Assembly (NCBI GenBank): GCA_002104945.1
Contig: MCFH01000058.1
Coordinates: 264,924-328,923 of the forward strand
Reading direction: 5' to 3'
Source of the DNA: Piromyces finnis
Taxonomy: Eukaryota > Neocallimastigomycota > Neocallimastigomycetes > Neocallimastigales > Neocallimastigaceae
Length of the DNA stretch: 64,000 nt
Shown in pieces: positions 45,134 through 56,270 of this stretch. How positions within the stretch are numbered: the stretch's first letter is position 1; every line of letters starts with the position of its first letter. A model generated the notes under the pieces. That model had not been told where the DNA came from and did not search any database. It worked only from the letters and a program-made list of their open reading frames with translations. Made by a program: the position numbers and the translations under genes.

Positions 45134-45199
45134 AAATCAGGTTTAATAATAATTTTATATTTATTAATTTCATTATTTTTCAATAGAATCAATAAAATA

Positions 45200-45271
45200 G
45201 GGGTGTTAGCTCAGCGGTAGAGCAATTGACTGCAGATCAATAGGTCTTCGGTTCAAATCCGGAACACCCCT
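45200..45271 (+). tRNA. tRNA-Cys (GCA)
   Basis: 72-nt cloverleaf: acceptor GGGGTGT/ACACCCC fully paired, D arm TAGCTCAGCGGTAGAGC, anticodon stem ATTGA/TCAAT, anticodon GCA at 45232-45234, T arm GGTTCAAATCC. It differs from the copy at 12025-12096 by one base in the acceptor 3' strand. The B LTR ends 17 bp upstream. Confidence 0.97.
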
Positions 45272-45531
45272 AATATTTTATTTCTTATTTTAAAATCTAA
45301 AATGTTATGTCAATTAAATGGAAAATAATTAACATGTATAAAATTATAAAATTAAATAGTTATATTTGTTTATAAGTAAACTCTAAAATAATTTTGTATA
45401 AATAGTAAGAGTTTGTTCTTTTAAAAATTGTTCCTAATAATCGGTCAAAATTTGATATATTATATTAAATTTAAAATAAAATACGCTTTATAATTAATAA
45501 ACAAATCTCTTAAATTTAAAAATAAACTCTT
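45272..45531 (+). repeat. tRNA 3' flank and E-related LTR fragment
   Basis: The first ~45 bp resemble the 3' flank of the other tRNA-Cys. From about 45330 the sequence matches the middle of the E LTR (AATTAACATGTATAAAATTAT, TTGTTCCTAATAATC). Confidence 0.5.
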
Positions 45532-45693
45532 TTAATTATGTTTTTAAATTATCTCTTTATTATATTTTTATTATTTATTTATTGTCTACTTATTGTCTTT
45601 TTTTTTATAAATTAATTATGTTTTTAAATTATCTCTTTATTATATTTTTATTATTTATTTATTGTCTACTTATTGTCTTTTTTTTATAAAGAA
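45532..45693. repeat. 81-bp tandem duplication
   Basis: The block TAATTATGTTTTTAAATT...TTGTCTTTTTTT occurs at 45532 and again at 45613. Confidence 0.8.
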
Positions 45694-45984
45694 GAATTTT
45701 ATTTTCCTTTTATACATTTTCATTTATTACATGTATTATTTTTAACTATTAAATATTATTACTATTACTATTGTTATTATTTATTAAAATTAAAAGGATA
45801 AATTAAAATTATGTCTTAGTATTATAAAATATTATAGAATATTACTTATTTGATTTTCTTATTACTTCAAAATGTTTAAATTTAGAAAAATTATTATAAA
45901 TTATCATTGACTATCATTAAATGTATAATACCTTAAATAAAATAATTAAAATTTAAAATTAAAATAAAATTAAAATAAAATTAT

Positions 45985-46444
45985 AACAAAATTAAAATAT
46001 TAAAAGTATCAATTATTATAAGCACGCATTTTATTCAGAAACATAAAAGAGTTCTGTATTTTTTATTGATAAATTATTTATCAATATCATGTCACAATAA
46101 CATATATAAAAATTTAAAAAATTTGGACACATAGAAAAAATTAAAAATTTTTATTAAAAGTAAAATTTGAAAAATTTGAAAAATTTTATTTTTTAAATTT
46201 TTATTAAAAGTAATTAAAATATTAAAAGTATCAATTATTATAAGCACGCATTTTATTCAGAAACATAAAAGAGTTCTGTATTTTTTATTGATAAATTATT
46301 TATCAATATCATGTCACAATAACATATATAAAAATTTAAAAAATTTGGACACATAGAAAAAATTAAAAATTTTTATTAAAAGTAAAATTTGAAAAATTTG
46401 AAAAATTTTATTTTTTAAATTTTTATTAAAAGTAATTAAAGTAA
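45985..46444. repeat. ~222-bp tandem duplication carrying O LTR starts
   Basis: GTATCAATTATTATAAGCACG occurs at 46006 and 46228. Each unit contains the palindrome ATTGATAAAT-T-ATTTATCAAT and then TGTCACAATAACATA, the O LTR start seen beside the first tRNA. Confidence 0.8.
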
Positions 46445-46816
46445 AATTTTAATAATAGTTGTTATAATTAATTAGTTAATACATAATAATATTTAAAAGA
46501 CAAAAATAAGTTTTTATATAATAAAAATTATTGTTAAAAAGAGTGTAAAAACAATAAATAAAAGAAAATATAAAAACGAAATTAAACTTGTCTAATTTGT
46601 AATTATTGTGTTGAAAATAAATAATATTTTATAGAATAAATCTGGTGTTATTATTCTATATAAATATTATTAAATAATAAAACTATAAAGTAAAATAAAA
46701 TAAATTCATAAAATCAGTAGATATTGTTAAAGCTCGTACAATAATTGTCGAGATAAAACAATATAAGATAACAGAAGTAGTTAAAAAGTTGTAATATAAC
46801 TACCAATCCGTTATCA
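46445..46816 (-). repeat. J LTR fragment, reverse
   Basis: It ends ACCAATCCGTTATCA, the reverse complement of the J start at 19425. The far end is truncated. Confidence 0.75.
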
Positions 46817-46819
46817 TAT

Positions 46820-47192
46820 TGATAAAGAATGAAATTTATAAATAATAAATTAATAGTTAATTTTGAAATTATATAAACTTAATATAAATTAAAATAATAG
46901 TAGATAATTAAAATAATATAAATTAAAATAATAGTAGATAATTAAAATAATGTAAAATATAAATATTTAATTAAATTTTAAAAATGTAAAACAACATAAA
47001 CAATTTTTGTTTATAAACAAACTTAAATGTAATTAAATAATATAAATAGAAATAGAAAACATTATTTTAAAACTTGTTACTAATTAGCCAAGAAAGTTAA
47101 AATATTTTAATAATAAAATAATAAATTATTATATATATTTTTTATAATACATAACGAGATGTATTATACATTTATTTTAAACTAATAAACTA
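46820..47192 (+). repeat. F LTR fragment
   Basis: It starts TGATAAAGAATGAAATTTATAAATAAT, with an internal ~39-bp duplication, and breaks off after AATAAACTAGGTCAGG. Confidence 0.7.
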
Positions 47193-47270
47193 GGTCAGGA
47201 AAACAAATATTTTTTTTTTTAGACTAGGAAGAGAATACACATCTTTTATTTATTTATTTAATTTGTGATA

Positions 47271-47849
47271 TTACATAATATTAGGTGATAATACATATTG
47301 ATATAATAAATAATAAATAAAAATAATAAAATATATATAAATAAAAATATAAAATAATATAAAATAATTATTTAAGTTGCATAAAAGTTCAATGAACTCT
47401 GCAATTTGTAGTGTGTGGGATTGGTCCCTACCTAATAAATTAAATGAAATAAAAAAAAGAAGTAACATCAAGTATGATAGTGTGGTGTCCACTAAACTCT
47501 CCCATGAGTTCATAATGTTTTCATTTGAAGAAATACTAACATTGAACCCTGTGTACGGAACACTGAGAATGTTCCTTTGCCATATCGGTACGACGTCGGC
47601 GCTCTTGATTACGTTAGGTGTCTTACTAAACCTATCAAAAAGTAGCTTCATAGAGCTACTAATGATAGGGATTGTTTTAGTAAGAAAAGCCGCGAGACCC
47701 TCCACATATGGAACATGAGACCCCGAACTGTAAAACTGTTCATTCAAATGTCTTTGTTCCGCCTTATCGATTTGTAGCTCATCATTAGCTAAAGTTCCAC
47801 CAAGAAGGAGCAAAAAAATATAGTTATAAATTGTTTTTCTTACTTCCAT
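47271..47849 (-). CDS. Orphan protein with signal peptide and membrane segment
   Basis: 192 codons; I do not recognise the family. Residues 1-22 look like a signal peptide (hydrophobic IFLLLLGGTLA), residues 23-122 a soluble region, and residues 123-140 a likely transmembrane helix (LSYLMLLLFFISFNLLG). After about residue 160 the sequence becomes Ile/Tyr/Phe-rich as GC content collapses near 47385, so the true 3' end may be lost or spliced. The codon-rich block 47385-47849 is far less AT-rich than its surroundings, which supports real coding. The ATG has a good context (GAAATGG). It is the only non-transposon gene candidate here; a pseudogene fragment is possible. Confidence 0.5.
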   Translation of the reverse strand: MEVRKTIYNYIFLLLLGGTLANDELQIDKAEQRHLNEQFYSSGSHVPYVEGLAAFLTKTIPIISSSMKLLFDRFSKTPNVIKSADVVPIWQRNILSVPYTGFNVSISSNENIMNSWESLVDTTLSYLMLLLFFISFNLLGRDQSHTLQIAEFIELLCNLNNYFILFYIFIYIYFIIFIYYLLYQYVLSPNIM

Positions 47850-47880
47850 TTCAGGGAGTAAGTATGTGATGAATTGATTC

Positions 47881-48078
47881 TTATATTTATTGTAAAAAAG
47901 GGTAAAAAGATCGTCGAGAAGGAAAACAAATAATAAAAGTGATTTTATTATTAATTATTAAAAAATCCCTATTTTTTTCTTATATTTATTGTAAAAAAGG
48001 GTAAAAAGATCATCGAGAAGGAAAACAAATAATAAAAGTGATTTTATTATTAATTATTAAAAAAACCCTATTTTTTTC
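47881..48078. repeat. 99-bp tandem duplication upstream of the orphan gene
   Basis: The TTATATTTATTGTAAAAAAGG... block is repeated at 47980 with two changes. It lies just 5' of the 47849 start codon and may include its promoter. Confidence 0.8.
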
Positions 48079-48820
48079 TTATAATAATTAATAGATATTT
48101 ATTTATTTTATTAAATTTAAAATTTGTATTTTTATTATTATTAAATTTTTATATATCATTTAATTTTTTAAATTGATTTAGAAACTTTTTTCTTTTTTTT
48201 TTCTTTTCTGTAAAAATATTGTTACCTTACAATCATTTAATTATTTTTTATTATTGTTACTGAAAAATATAAAAACTTTATACAAAAAATATAAAAATAT
48301 TTTAAATATTTTATTTTTAAAAAAATTTTATTTTATTAATTGTATTTGTATTTTTATAAATGTATTTTTATATACATATCATTTAATTTATTTATTTTTT
48401 ATATTAATATTTAGTTCATATATATATAAACTAATTTTTTATATTAAGTAGCTTTCCTTTTTTTTTGTGAATTATTAATCCATTAATCAAGTAATACTTT
48501 TATGAAAAGTTTGATCCATAAATTAAATAGATATATATTCTTCAATGAGTATTGATCCATTAAGTAGATAAATTTTTTTATAAATGTTTGGCTATAAAAA
48601 ATTTGATCCATAAATTAAATAGATATATATTCTTCAATGAGTATTGATCTATTAAGTAGATAAACTTTTTTTATAAATGTTTGGCCATTAATTAAATAGA
48701 TAAACTTTTTTATAAAAATGTTTGATCGATTAATTAAATAGACAAATCCTTTAAAAATACAGATCTTTTATATTAGACATAAAAATCTAATGAATTCCTT
48801 TAAGTAGATGTATCCTTAAT
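48079..48820. repeat. AT-rich region with ~90-bp imperfect direct repeats
   Basis: Variants of TTTGATCCATAAATTAAATAGATA...TTAAGTAGATAAA recur between 48500 and 48740. No gene is seen; the 48254-48451 ORF is low-complexity. Confidence 0.6.
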
Positions 48821-49002
48821 AAGTAAGATGAAAGTAATTTCATCTTACTTTTATTATATTATATATAAAGCATTTTAGATATTCTTATACTCCATTTATA
48901 AATAGTAATAATAAAATACATTTACCAAATATAAAGTTTTTATTCATAATAGATAAAGAACAAAATCTAATGGAAGTAAGGTGAATTTGTTTCACCTTAC
49001 TT
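48821..49002. repeat. Two related perfect hairpins
   Basis: AAGTAAGATGAAA/TTTCATCTTACTT (48821-48850, loop GTAA) and AAGTAAGGTGAA/TTCACCTTACTT (48974-49002, loop TTTGT). The A-T to G-C difference is matched on both arms. Confidence 0.8.
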
Positions 49003-49465
49003 TTTATATAACATTATCAAATATAAAATTTTAGATTTCCTTTATTTATTTCTTTTATATTTAATATTTTATAATATACATTACCATAATCAAAATATGC
49101 TAATATTAATATATTCCTTCTAATACAAAAATTTGGTATATTTAAAGTTTATATAAATTCAAATAACCTAATTATATATAAAAAATATACATACCTTTCA
49201 AACTATTCATAATAGATAAAGAACAAAACCTAATGGAAGTAAGGTGAATTTGTTTCCTTACTTTTTATATAACATTATCAAATATAAAATTTTAGATTTC
49301 CTTTATTTATTTCTTTTATATTAATATTTTATAATATACATTACCATAATCAAAATATGCTAATATTAATATATTCCTTCTAATACAAAAATTTGGTATA
49401 TTTTAGAGTTAATATAAATTCAAATAGCCTAATTATATATAAAAAATATACATACCTTTCAAAAA
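48942..49465. repeat. ~263-bp tandem duplication
   Basis: ATTCATAATAGATAAAGAAC at 48942 recurs at 49205, and the copies align to about 49465. The second copy lost bases from the hairpin arm. Confidence 0.8.
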
Positions 49466-50230
49466 TTCTTATTGAATTCTAAATAATAATATTTTTATAA
49501 GTTAATATATAAGCTCAAGATTATAAAGATTATTTTATAAAGGAAAATAAAATATGTACCTTACAAATATTACAAATAAGGATTAGTATTTTATTACCTA
49601 AATAATACAATTTTTTGAATAGTTAATTATTAATATTTAAATACTTAATAGTTTTATAATGTAAAATACAAACCTTAAAATAATACAAGTATGATTTAAA
49701 AATATAAAATATTGTATTATTTAATTTAAAATAAATATAAATATTTGTTCTATAATTTCATAATTTATAATAAAAATATACACACCTACATGAGATTAAA
49801 AAATAATTATTTAATATCTAAAATATAAAGATAATATTTATAGTAATTAATAATTTATTTTTATATTTTTATAATTTATTTAATCATCGTTTCAATCATC
49901 ATTTTGTTTAACGTAACTTTCATATTTAAAGTTTCGAGCATTTCACCAATTATAATATAAAAAAAATAGTCTATATGTCTATATTTATTTGAAATTTATA
50001 ATTATTTGAAATTTATAATATTTACCTTAAATTACAACTTTCCTTTTTCCTGTATAAAAATATTATGTATTATGCATTATATTTTATATATTTAAACTTA
50101 CTCTTAATATATAAAATAAAATCCCTCCACCAACCCCCACATTTTTCAATGTCCTTTTCTTTTTTCTTTTTATTTATTTTTTGCTACTTTAAAGAAATTG
50201 ATAAATGATAATTAATAGTTTTTAATAATC
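49466..50230. other. AT-rich, nothing recognised
   Basis: No ORF, RNA gene or LTR boundary was found. A short C-rich patch (CCTCCACCAACCCCC) is at ~50123-50140. Confidence 0.5.
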
Positions 50231-50238
50231 AATTTATT

Positions 50239-51330
50239 AAAGGAATATGAATAAATTCTTGATGAAAGGGTCCTCCATTTCCTAAATTATTAAGATATAA
50301 TAATATATAGAAAATAATATAGATTTTTATATTTTTGATTTATTTAATCATTTTAATTATCTTATTAAAGGAATATGAATAAATTGCTTGATGAAAGGAT
50401 CCTCCATTTCCTAATTTATTAAGATATAATAATATATAGAAAATAATATAGATTTTTATATTTTTGATTTATTAATCATTTCAAGGATTATGAATAAATT
50501 GCTTATGAAAGGATCCTCCATTTCCTAAATTATTAAGATATAATAATATATAGAAAATAATATAGATTTTTATATTTTTGATTTATTAATCATTTCAAGG
50601 ATTATGAATAAATTGCTTATGAAAGGATCCTCCATTTCCTAAATTATTAAGATATAATAATATATAGAAAATAATATAGATTTTTGTATTTTTGATATAT
50701 TAATTATTTTAATTATTTTATTAAAGGAATATGAATAAATTGCTTGATGAAAGGATCCTCCATTTCCTAATTTATTAAGATATAATAATATATAGAAAAT
50801 AATATAGATTTTTGTATTTTTGATATATTAATTATTTTAATTATCTTATTAAAGGAATATGAATAAATTGCTTGATGAAAGGATCCTCCATTTCCTAATT
50901 TATTAAGATATAATAATATATAGAAAATAATGATTTTTTTATTTTTGATATATTAATTATTTTAATTATTTTATTAAAGGAATATGAATAAATTGCTTGA
51001 TGAAAGGATCCTCCATTTCCTAATTTATTAAGATATAATAATATATAGAAAATAATATAGATTTTTGTATTTTTGATATATTAATTATTTTAATTATCTT
51101 ATTAAAGGAATATGAATAAATTGCTTGATGAAAGGATCCTCCATTTCCTAATTTATTAAGATATAATAATATATAGAAAATAATATAGATTTTTGTATTT
51201 TTGATTTATTAATTATTTTTAATTATTTTATTAAAGGAATATGAATAAATTGCTTGATGAAAGGATCCTCCATTTCCTAATTTATTAAGATATAATAATA
51301 TATAGAGAATAATACAGATTTTTATGGTTT
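50239..51330. repeat. Minisatellite, nine units of ~115-129 bp
   Basis: Units start near 50240, 50368, 50482, 50596, 50723, 50851, 50976, 51103 and 51232. Each has GAATATGAATAAATTGCTTG, then AAAGGATCCTCCATTTCC and an AT-rich remainder ending GATTTTT. Units 3 and 4 share a shorter variant (AAGGATTATG). Confidence 0.92.
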
Positions 51331-51354
51331 TGATTTATTAAAGTAATAATTCTT

Positions 51355-51566
51355 AAAAAATATTATATATAAATGCAATAGAATATTAAAGTAATATAAA
51401 TTTATCGATTAATTATATTAGTTTCCAGTTATAATGTATTAAAATATTTTTGAATTGGTAAAAAATATTATATATAAATGCAATAGAATATTAAAGTAAT
51501 ATAAATTTATCGATTAATTATATTAGTTTCCAGTTATAATGTATTAAAGTTTTTTTGAATTGGTAA
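51355..51566. repeat. ~105-bp tandem duplication
   Basis: AAAAAATATTATATATAAATG occurs at 51355 and 51460, with nearly identical units. Confidence 0.85.
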
Positions 51567-52628
51567 GTTATATGTAAATGATTTTAAATATTAATTATCG
51601 TATGCTAAAAGTCTTTTCTCCATTTTAAAATCATTTTTGAGTTTCCCTTATTTTTGAACTTTTTTTAGACAAACAGTTACAATTATTTTCTCCTTGTAAT
51701 TCTAAACCGAAATACCTAGAGAAATTCAGTTGATTTTTAAGACAATAAAATGTTCTGTACGATAAAATTTTATTTCCTAAAAGATATATAATATATATTT
51801 CGAAAATGGCAAACTAATACCCATTAAAAAAGAATTGTATAAAAGAATTATGTAGATTTATTGGATAAGCAATTTTAATTCAAAGATTGAAAACCATTGA
51901 CTTTTTTTCCTAATAGAGATGCTATTTATAAAATTATATAATATATTTTGACAATTAAATAAAATAATGAATTAACTAATATACCCCTTCCCCTTTAGGT
52001 TTTCAGACAATCAATAAGTAATTTTAAATCAAAGATATAAATCATTTTTAATAATTCTATTTCCCTATAATTGAATTAATTTTAAAAATAATAAAAATAT
52101 TTTTTGGCTTATATATTAATTGTCAGATATTGATTTCTAAAAAATATTAAAAAACTTCATTTGGCCTATATTTCTTGTTTAATATTGATTGTTTATACAT
52201 TTTATTTTTAAAGTAAATCTGAAATTTCAAAATTTATAAAGACCATAATTATAGTGTACAAATAAGTTGAGTAGTATCTATATTTTCATAAAATGTATTA
52301 CTATTAAATATATATTTCGGTTATCCAAATTCATTAATAAATAAATCTCTTATTTAAAATATATATCAAAATTTCAGAAATCAACAATAATTGTTAAGCT
52401 GCCTAAAAACATTATATCCTAATTTTTAGAATTCCTTTCTTTAATAAACATGAATATTATAAATTCCATTAAAAAATAATAACTATATAATTTTTATATT
52501 CTTACAATTCTTCAACTTATGAATTTAATACATTAAAATTGAATGTTCAAATTTATCTCATAATAGTATTATTATGTTAATTTATATATTTAAAAAGATC
52601 ACCTCTTTTTTTTAGAAATTTATCTTTG
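51567..52628. other. AT-rich, nothing recognised
   Basis: No gene or clear repeat was seen on either strand. Confidence 0.5.
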
Positions 52629-53030
52629 ATTCTGCTAAATAAACACAAAGACTTACAATATACATAAATGAATGCTTTTAAGCAGGTAACCCGTAGAATT
52701 CTATAAATAATCCTAATGGTCTAAAAATATAAATAAAAAAGTTTTATTTCTTTCAAATCTTTTGAACTCCCAATTTAGTTTCTACCTCTTTCTTCTTCCT
52801 TATGTTTCTATTCCTTGATTCTGCCAAATAATTACATTAACACAAAGACCTACAATATACATAAAGGAATGCTTTTAAGCAGGTAACCCATAGAATTCTA
52901 TAAATAATCCAATAATCCCTTAATGGTCTAAAAATATAAATAAAAAAATTTTATTTCTTTCAAATCTTTTGAACTCCCAAATTTAGTTTCTACCTCTTTC
53001 TTCTTCCTTATGTTTATATTCCTTTTATTG
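52629..53030. repeat. ~195-bp imperfect tandem duplication
   Basis: Blocks such as GAATGCTTTTAAGCAGGTAAC and TACCTCTTTCTTCTTCCTTATG occur twice in the same order. Confidence 0.82.
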
Positions 53031-53194
53031 ATTTTTTATATTTTGCTTTCTCCACCTAAATTTTTCTGTTAGCTTTTATTAAATTTTTCATATATTATTA
53101 TATACTTTCATATATTTACAAATTTTTTAGGTTTGAAAATATCTTCTTATTAACAATTTCCATTTATTTACAATATTTTGATAATTATATCTTC

Positions 53195-53516
53195 ATTTCA
53201 TTTCCATATGAGAATCAAAATAATATTTTATTCCAAATTTCCTCATTATTGATCCTCTATTATTCCATTCCAATTCATTTTCTACTTCTTGAATTTTATC
53301 CAATTATCCATCTATATTTCATTTTGTTAAAAGTTTAATTTTAAATATCTTATTACATTTCATTTCCATATGAGAATCAAAATAATATTTTATTCCAAAT
53401 TTCCTCATTATTGATCCTCTATTATTCCATTCCAATTCATTTTCTACTTCTTGAATTTTATCCAATTATCCATCTATATTTCATTTTGTTAAAAGTTTAA
53501 TTTTAAATATCTTATT
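53195..53516. repeat. 161-bp tandem duplication
   Basis: CATTTCATTTCCATATGAG at 53195 recurs at 53356. The units look identical. Confidence 0.9.
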
Positions 53517-53520
53517 ACAT

Positions 53521-54159
53521 TAATATATTTAAAAATGAATATACATTTCCTATATCAAATATTTGTTTCAAAATATTTATGTTTTGAAGTAAAAAAAGAA
53601 ATTTAAATAATTATTATATTTCATAACTTTTATATTTAATTATTAATTAATAATATAAATAGTATATATTATAGAAGTTTATTGTTTATTAATGTGTATA
53701 TTGTTGATTCTCTGTATATAGATATTGTAAAAAATGTAATATTATATAATTAATGATATATTTATATGTTCTTTTATTATTATATTATATATATGTAATA
53801 TTTAATGTTATTTATTATTATATATATGTGTTATATTTTATATAAGTATATATTAAACAAGAATAGTATTATAAAATGATTTATTAATTGATTATTGAAT
53901 AAAAATAATATTATAAATGTATATATTTTATATAAAATATTATATATTATTGCTATAAAAATTACAGTATTATTCAACAATAAATAAAATAATTATTTAT
54001 ATTATAGATAATATATATAATATACAAAAATATAAATAATTATATAATAATATAATAAAATATATATTCGATATATATTATATTCTATATATATTGATAT
54101 ATATAAATGTTTTTTTAGATTTCTTAAATATCATTTTATTGTGGAATTAAGAACTTTAG
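53521..54159. other. AT-rich, nothing recognised
   Basis: Long TATA-type simple sequence; no gene is seen. Confidence 0.5.
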
Positions 54160-54282
54160 AACAGCATCAAGCATTTACATAGCAGTACTATTTCATAAAG
54201 AACAGCATCAAGCATTTACATAGCAGTACTATTTCAAAAAGAACAGCAGCAAGCATTTACATAGCAGTACTATTTCATAAAG
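54160..54282. repeat. 41-bp minisatellite, three units
   Basis: AACAGCATCAAGCATTTACA... starts at 54160, 54201 and 54242. Confidence 0.92.
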
Positions 54283-54739
54283 ACAAGATATTCTATTTGC
54301 TCATACTTTATCTGTCTCGATAGTAATACACCCAGATAAATCTAAAAGCTATATTTTTTCAACATTTTTACACATTAGGCAAAAGGTAGTCCTATCAATT
54401 TCAGCATTTCTACATATTATGAAGAAGGTAGTCCTATCATCATTATAGAAAAAATTTTAAAAGTTAATTTTTTTAAATTTTAAATTGTTTAAAGAAAAAC
54501 TATTCATATTTATATTTTTTTTAAAATATTTTTTAATATTTTTTTTCTAAAATAATAAATTTACTATTTTTTTAAAAAAAAAAGAGCCAATAAAATAAAA
54601 TGTTTTGAAATTCTAAATTAAAATTAAAGTTCCACAAAATAAATTTTTATTAAATTTTAAAAATCTCCTAAATTTTGATTGTTCAATTAATTAAAAGAAT
54701 TTTAAAAATAATTTTTTGTGTTGTGTGATGACAATTAAT
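54283..54739. other. AT-rich, small local repeats only
   Basis: GGTAGTCCTATCA occurs twice (about 54387 and 54428). No gene is seen. Confidence 0.5.
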
Positions 54740-54757
54740 AAAATTGTTAATTAATAC

Positions 54758-54945
54758 TTAATAAGTAATAAATGAATTGATTATTATAAGCATCAAATAT
54801 ATTATTGATTAATAAATATGTATTAAATATAATTCTATTTTAATAATTATAATAAGTAATAAATGAGTTGATTATTATAAGCATCAAATATATTATTGAT
54901 TAATAAATATGTATTAAATATAATTCTATTTTAATAATTTTAACT
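54758..54945. repeat. ~97-bp tandem duplication
   Basis: AATAAGTAATAAATGAATTGATTATTATAAGC and its near-copy with GAGTTG follow each other. Confidence 0.8.
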
Positions 54946-55049
54946 ATTTTTATAATTTTGTATATTATATTTTTTTGCAATGTGACAATTTTATGACCTC
55001 AATATAATAAAATTATTGGACCTATTTTAACTTTTTACATTTTTTTAGT

Positions 55050-56270
55050 TTTAAAATAAATTAAAAAAATGAGTTTGTCATCATACAAAAAATAATTTTT
55101 TAATTTATTTTAAAACTAAAAAAATGATAATTATAATTTATGTGACTTTCATAACATCAGTAGTTTAAAACATAATAAATGACTTATATTGTATTTTGTA
55201 ATACAATGTATACATTATATGCTTTAATAAAATTCATATTGTATTTTGTAATACAATATATACATTATATGCTTTAATAAAATTCATGTATTATATAGTT
55301 CTTTTTAATTCATGTATTATATAGTTCTTTTTAATTAAGGTTTAGTTATACAGAAAGGTCAGAGTGCTATTAATTATATAGTAAAAACATAATAAAATTC
55401 ATATTGTATTTTGTAATACAATGTATACATTATATGCTTTAATAAAATTCATGTATTATATAGTTCTTTTTAATTCATGTATTATATAGTTCTTTTTAAT
55501 TAAGGTTTAGTTATACGGAAAGGTCAGAGTGCTATTAATTATATAGTAAAAACATTTTTTAAGAAATTAAAGTTGATTATAAAATAATACTTTACTTTAT
55601 TATAAATCTTTATTTATTTAATAATAATAATATATTATTATTTATATTATTTTTTTAAAATTAAAATAAATTAAAAAAATGAGTTTGTCATCATACAAAA
55701 AATAATTTTTTAATTTATTTTAAAACTAAAAAAATGATAATTATAATTTATGTGACTTTCATAACATCAGTAGTTTAAAACATAATAAATGACTTATATT
55801 GTATTTTGTAATACAATGTATACATTATATGCTTTAATAAAATTCATATTGTATTTTGTAATACAATATATACATTATATGCTTTAATAAAATTCATGTA
55901 TTATATAGTTCTTTTTAATTCATGTATTATATAGTTCTTTTTAATTAAGGTTTAGTTATACAGAAAGGTCAGAGTGCTATTAATTATATAGTAAAAACAT
56001 AATAAAATTCATATTGTATTTTGTAATACAATGTATACATTATATGCTTTAATAAAATTCATGTATTATATAGTTCTTTTTAATTCATGTATTATATAGT
56101 TCTTTTTAATTAAGGTTTAGTTATACGGAAAGGTCAGAGTGCTATTAATTATATAGTAAAAACATTTTTTAAGAAATTAAAGTTGATTATAAAATAATAC
56201 TTTACTTTATTATAAATCTTTATTTATTTAATAATAATAATATATTATTATTTATATTATTTTTTTAAAA
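55050..56270. repeat. 610-bp tandem duplication with smaller repeats inside
   Basis: GAGTTTGTCATCATAC at 55071 recurs at 55681, and everything between repeats. Each unit holds three copies of a CATATTGTATTTTGTAATAC block and two blocks like the start of the G LTR (GGTTTAGTTATACAGAAAGG, TCAGAGTGCTATTAATT). Confidence 0.92.

Larger units (their letters stand above)
42411..45182 (-). repeat. 5' LTR of element C (family B), enlarged by duplications and two nested LTRs
   Basis: The B LTR begins at 45182 on the minus strand and ends at 42411. It contains a 220-bp tandem duplication (42451-42670 = 42671-42890), an 83-bp tandem duplication (42878-42960 = 42961-43043) and nested D and G LTRs. Removing these leaves ~811 bp. 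Its outer end is 17 bp from tRNA-Cys. The outer flanks of the element (ATAGA and ACAAC) do not match as a target duplication. Confidence 0.85.

Noticed and set aside
48254-48451. 65-residue ORF
   Set aside because: Low-complexity Ile/Tyr/Phe/Lys composition, no homology signal, AT-driven.
50239-51330. Possible CRISPR-like array
   Set aside because: Whole units repeat with small variants; there are no unique spacers between short constant repeats, and the DNA is eukaryotic.
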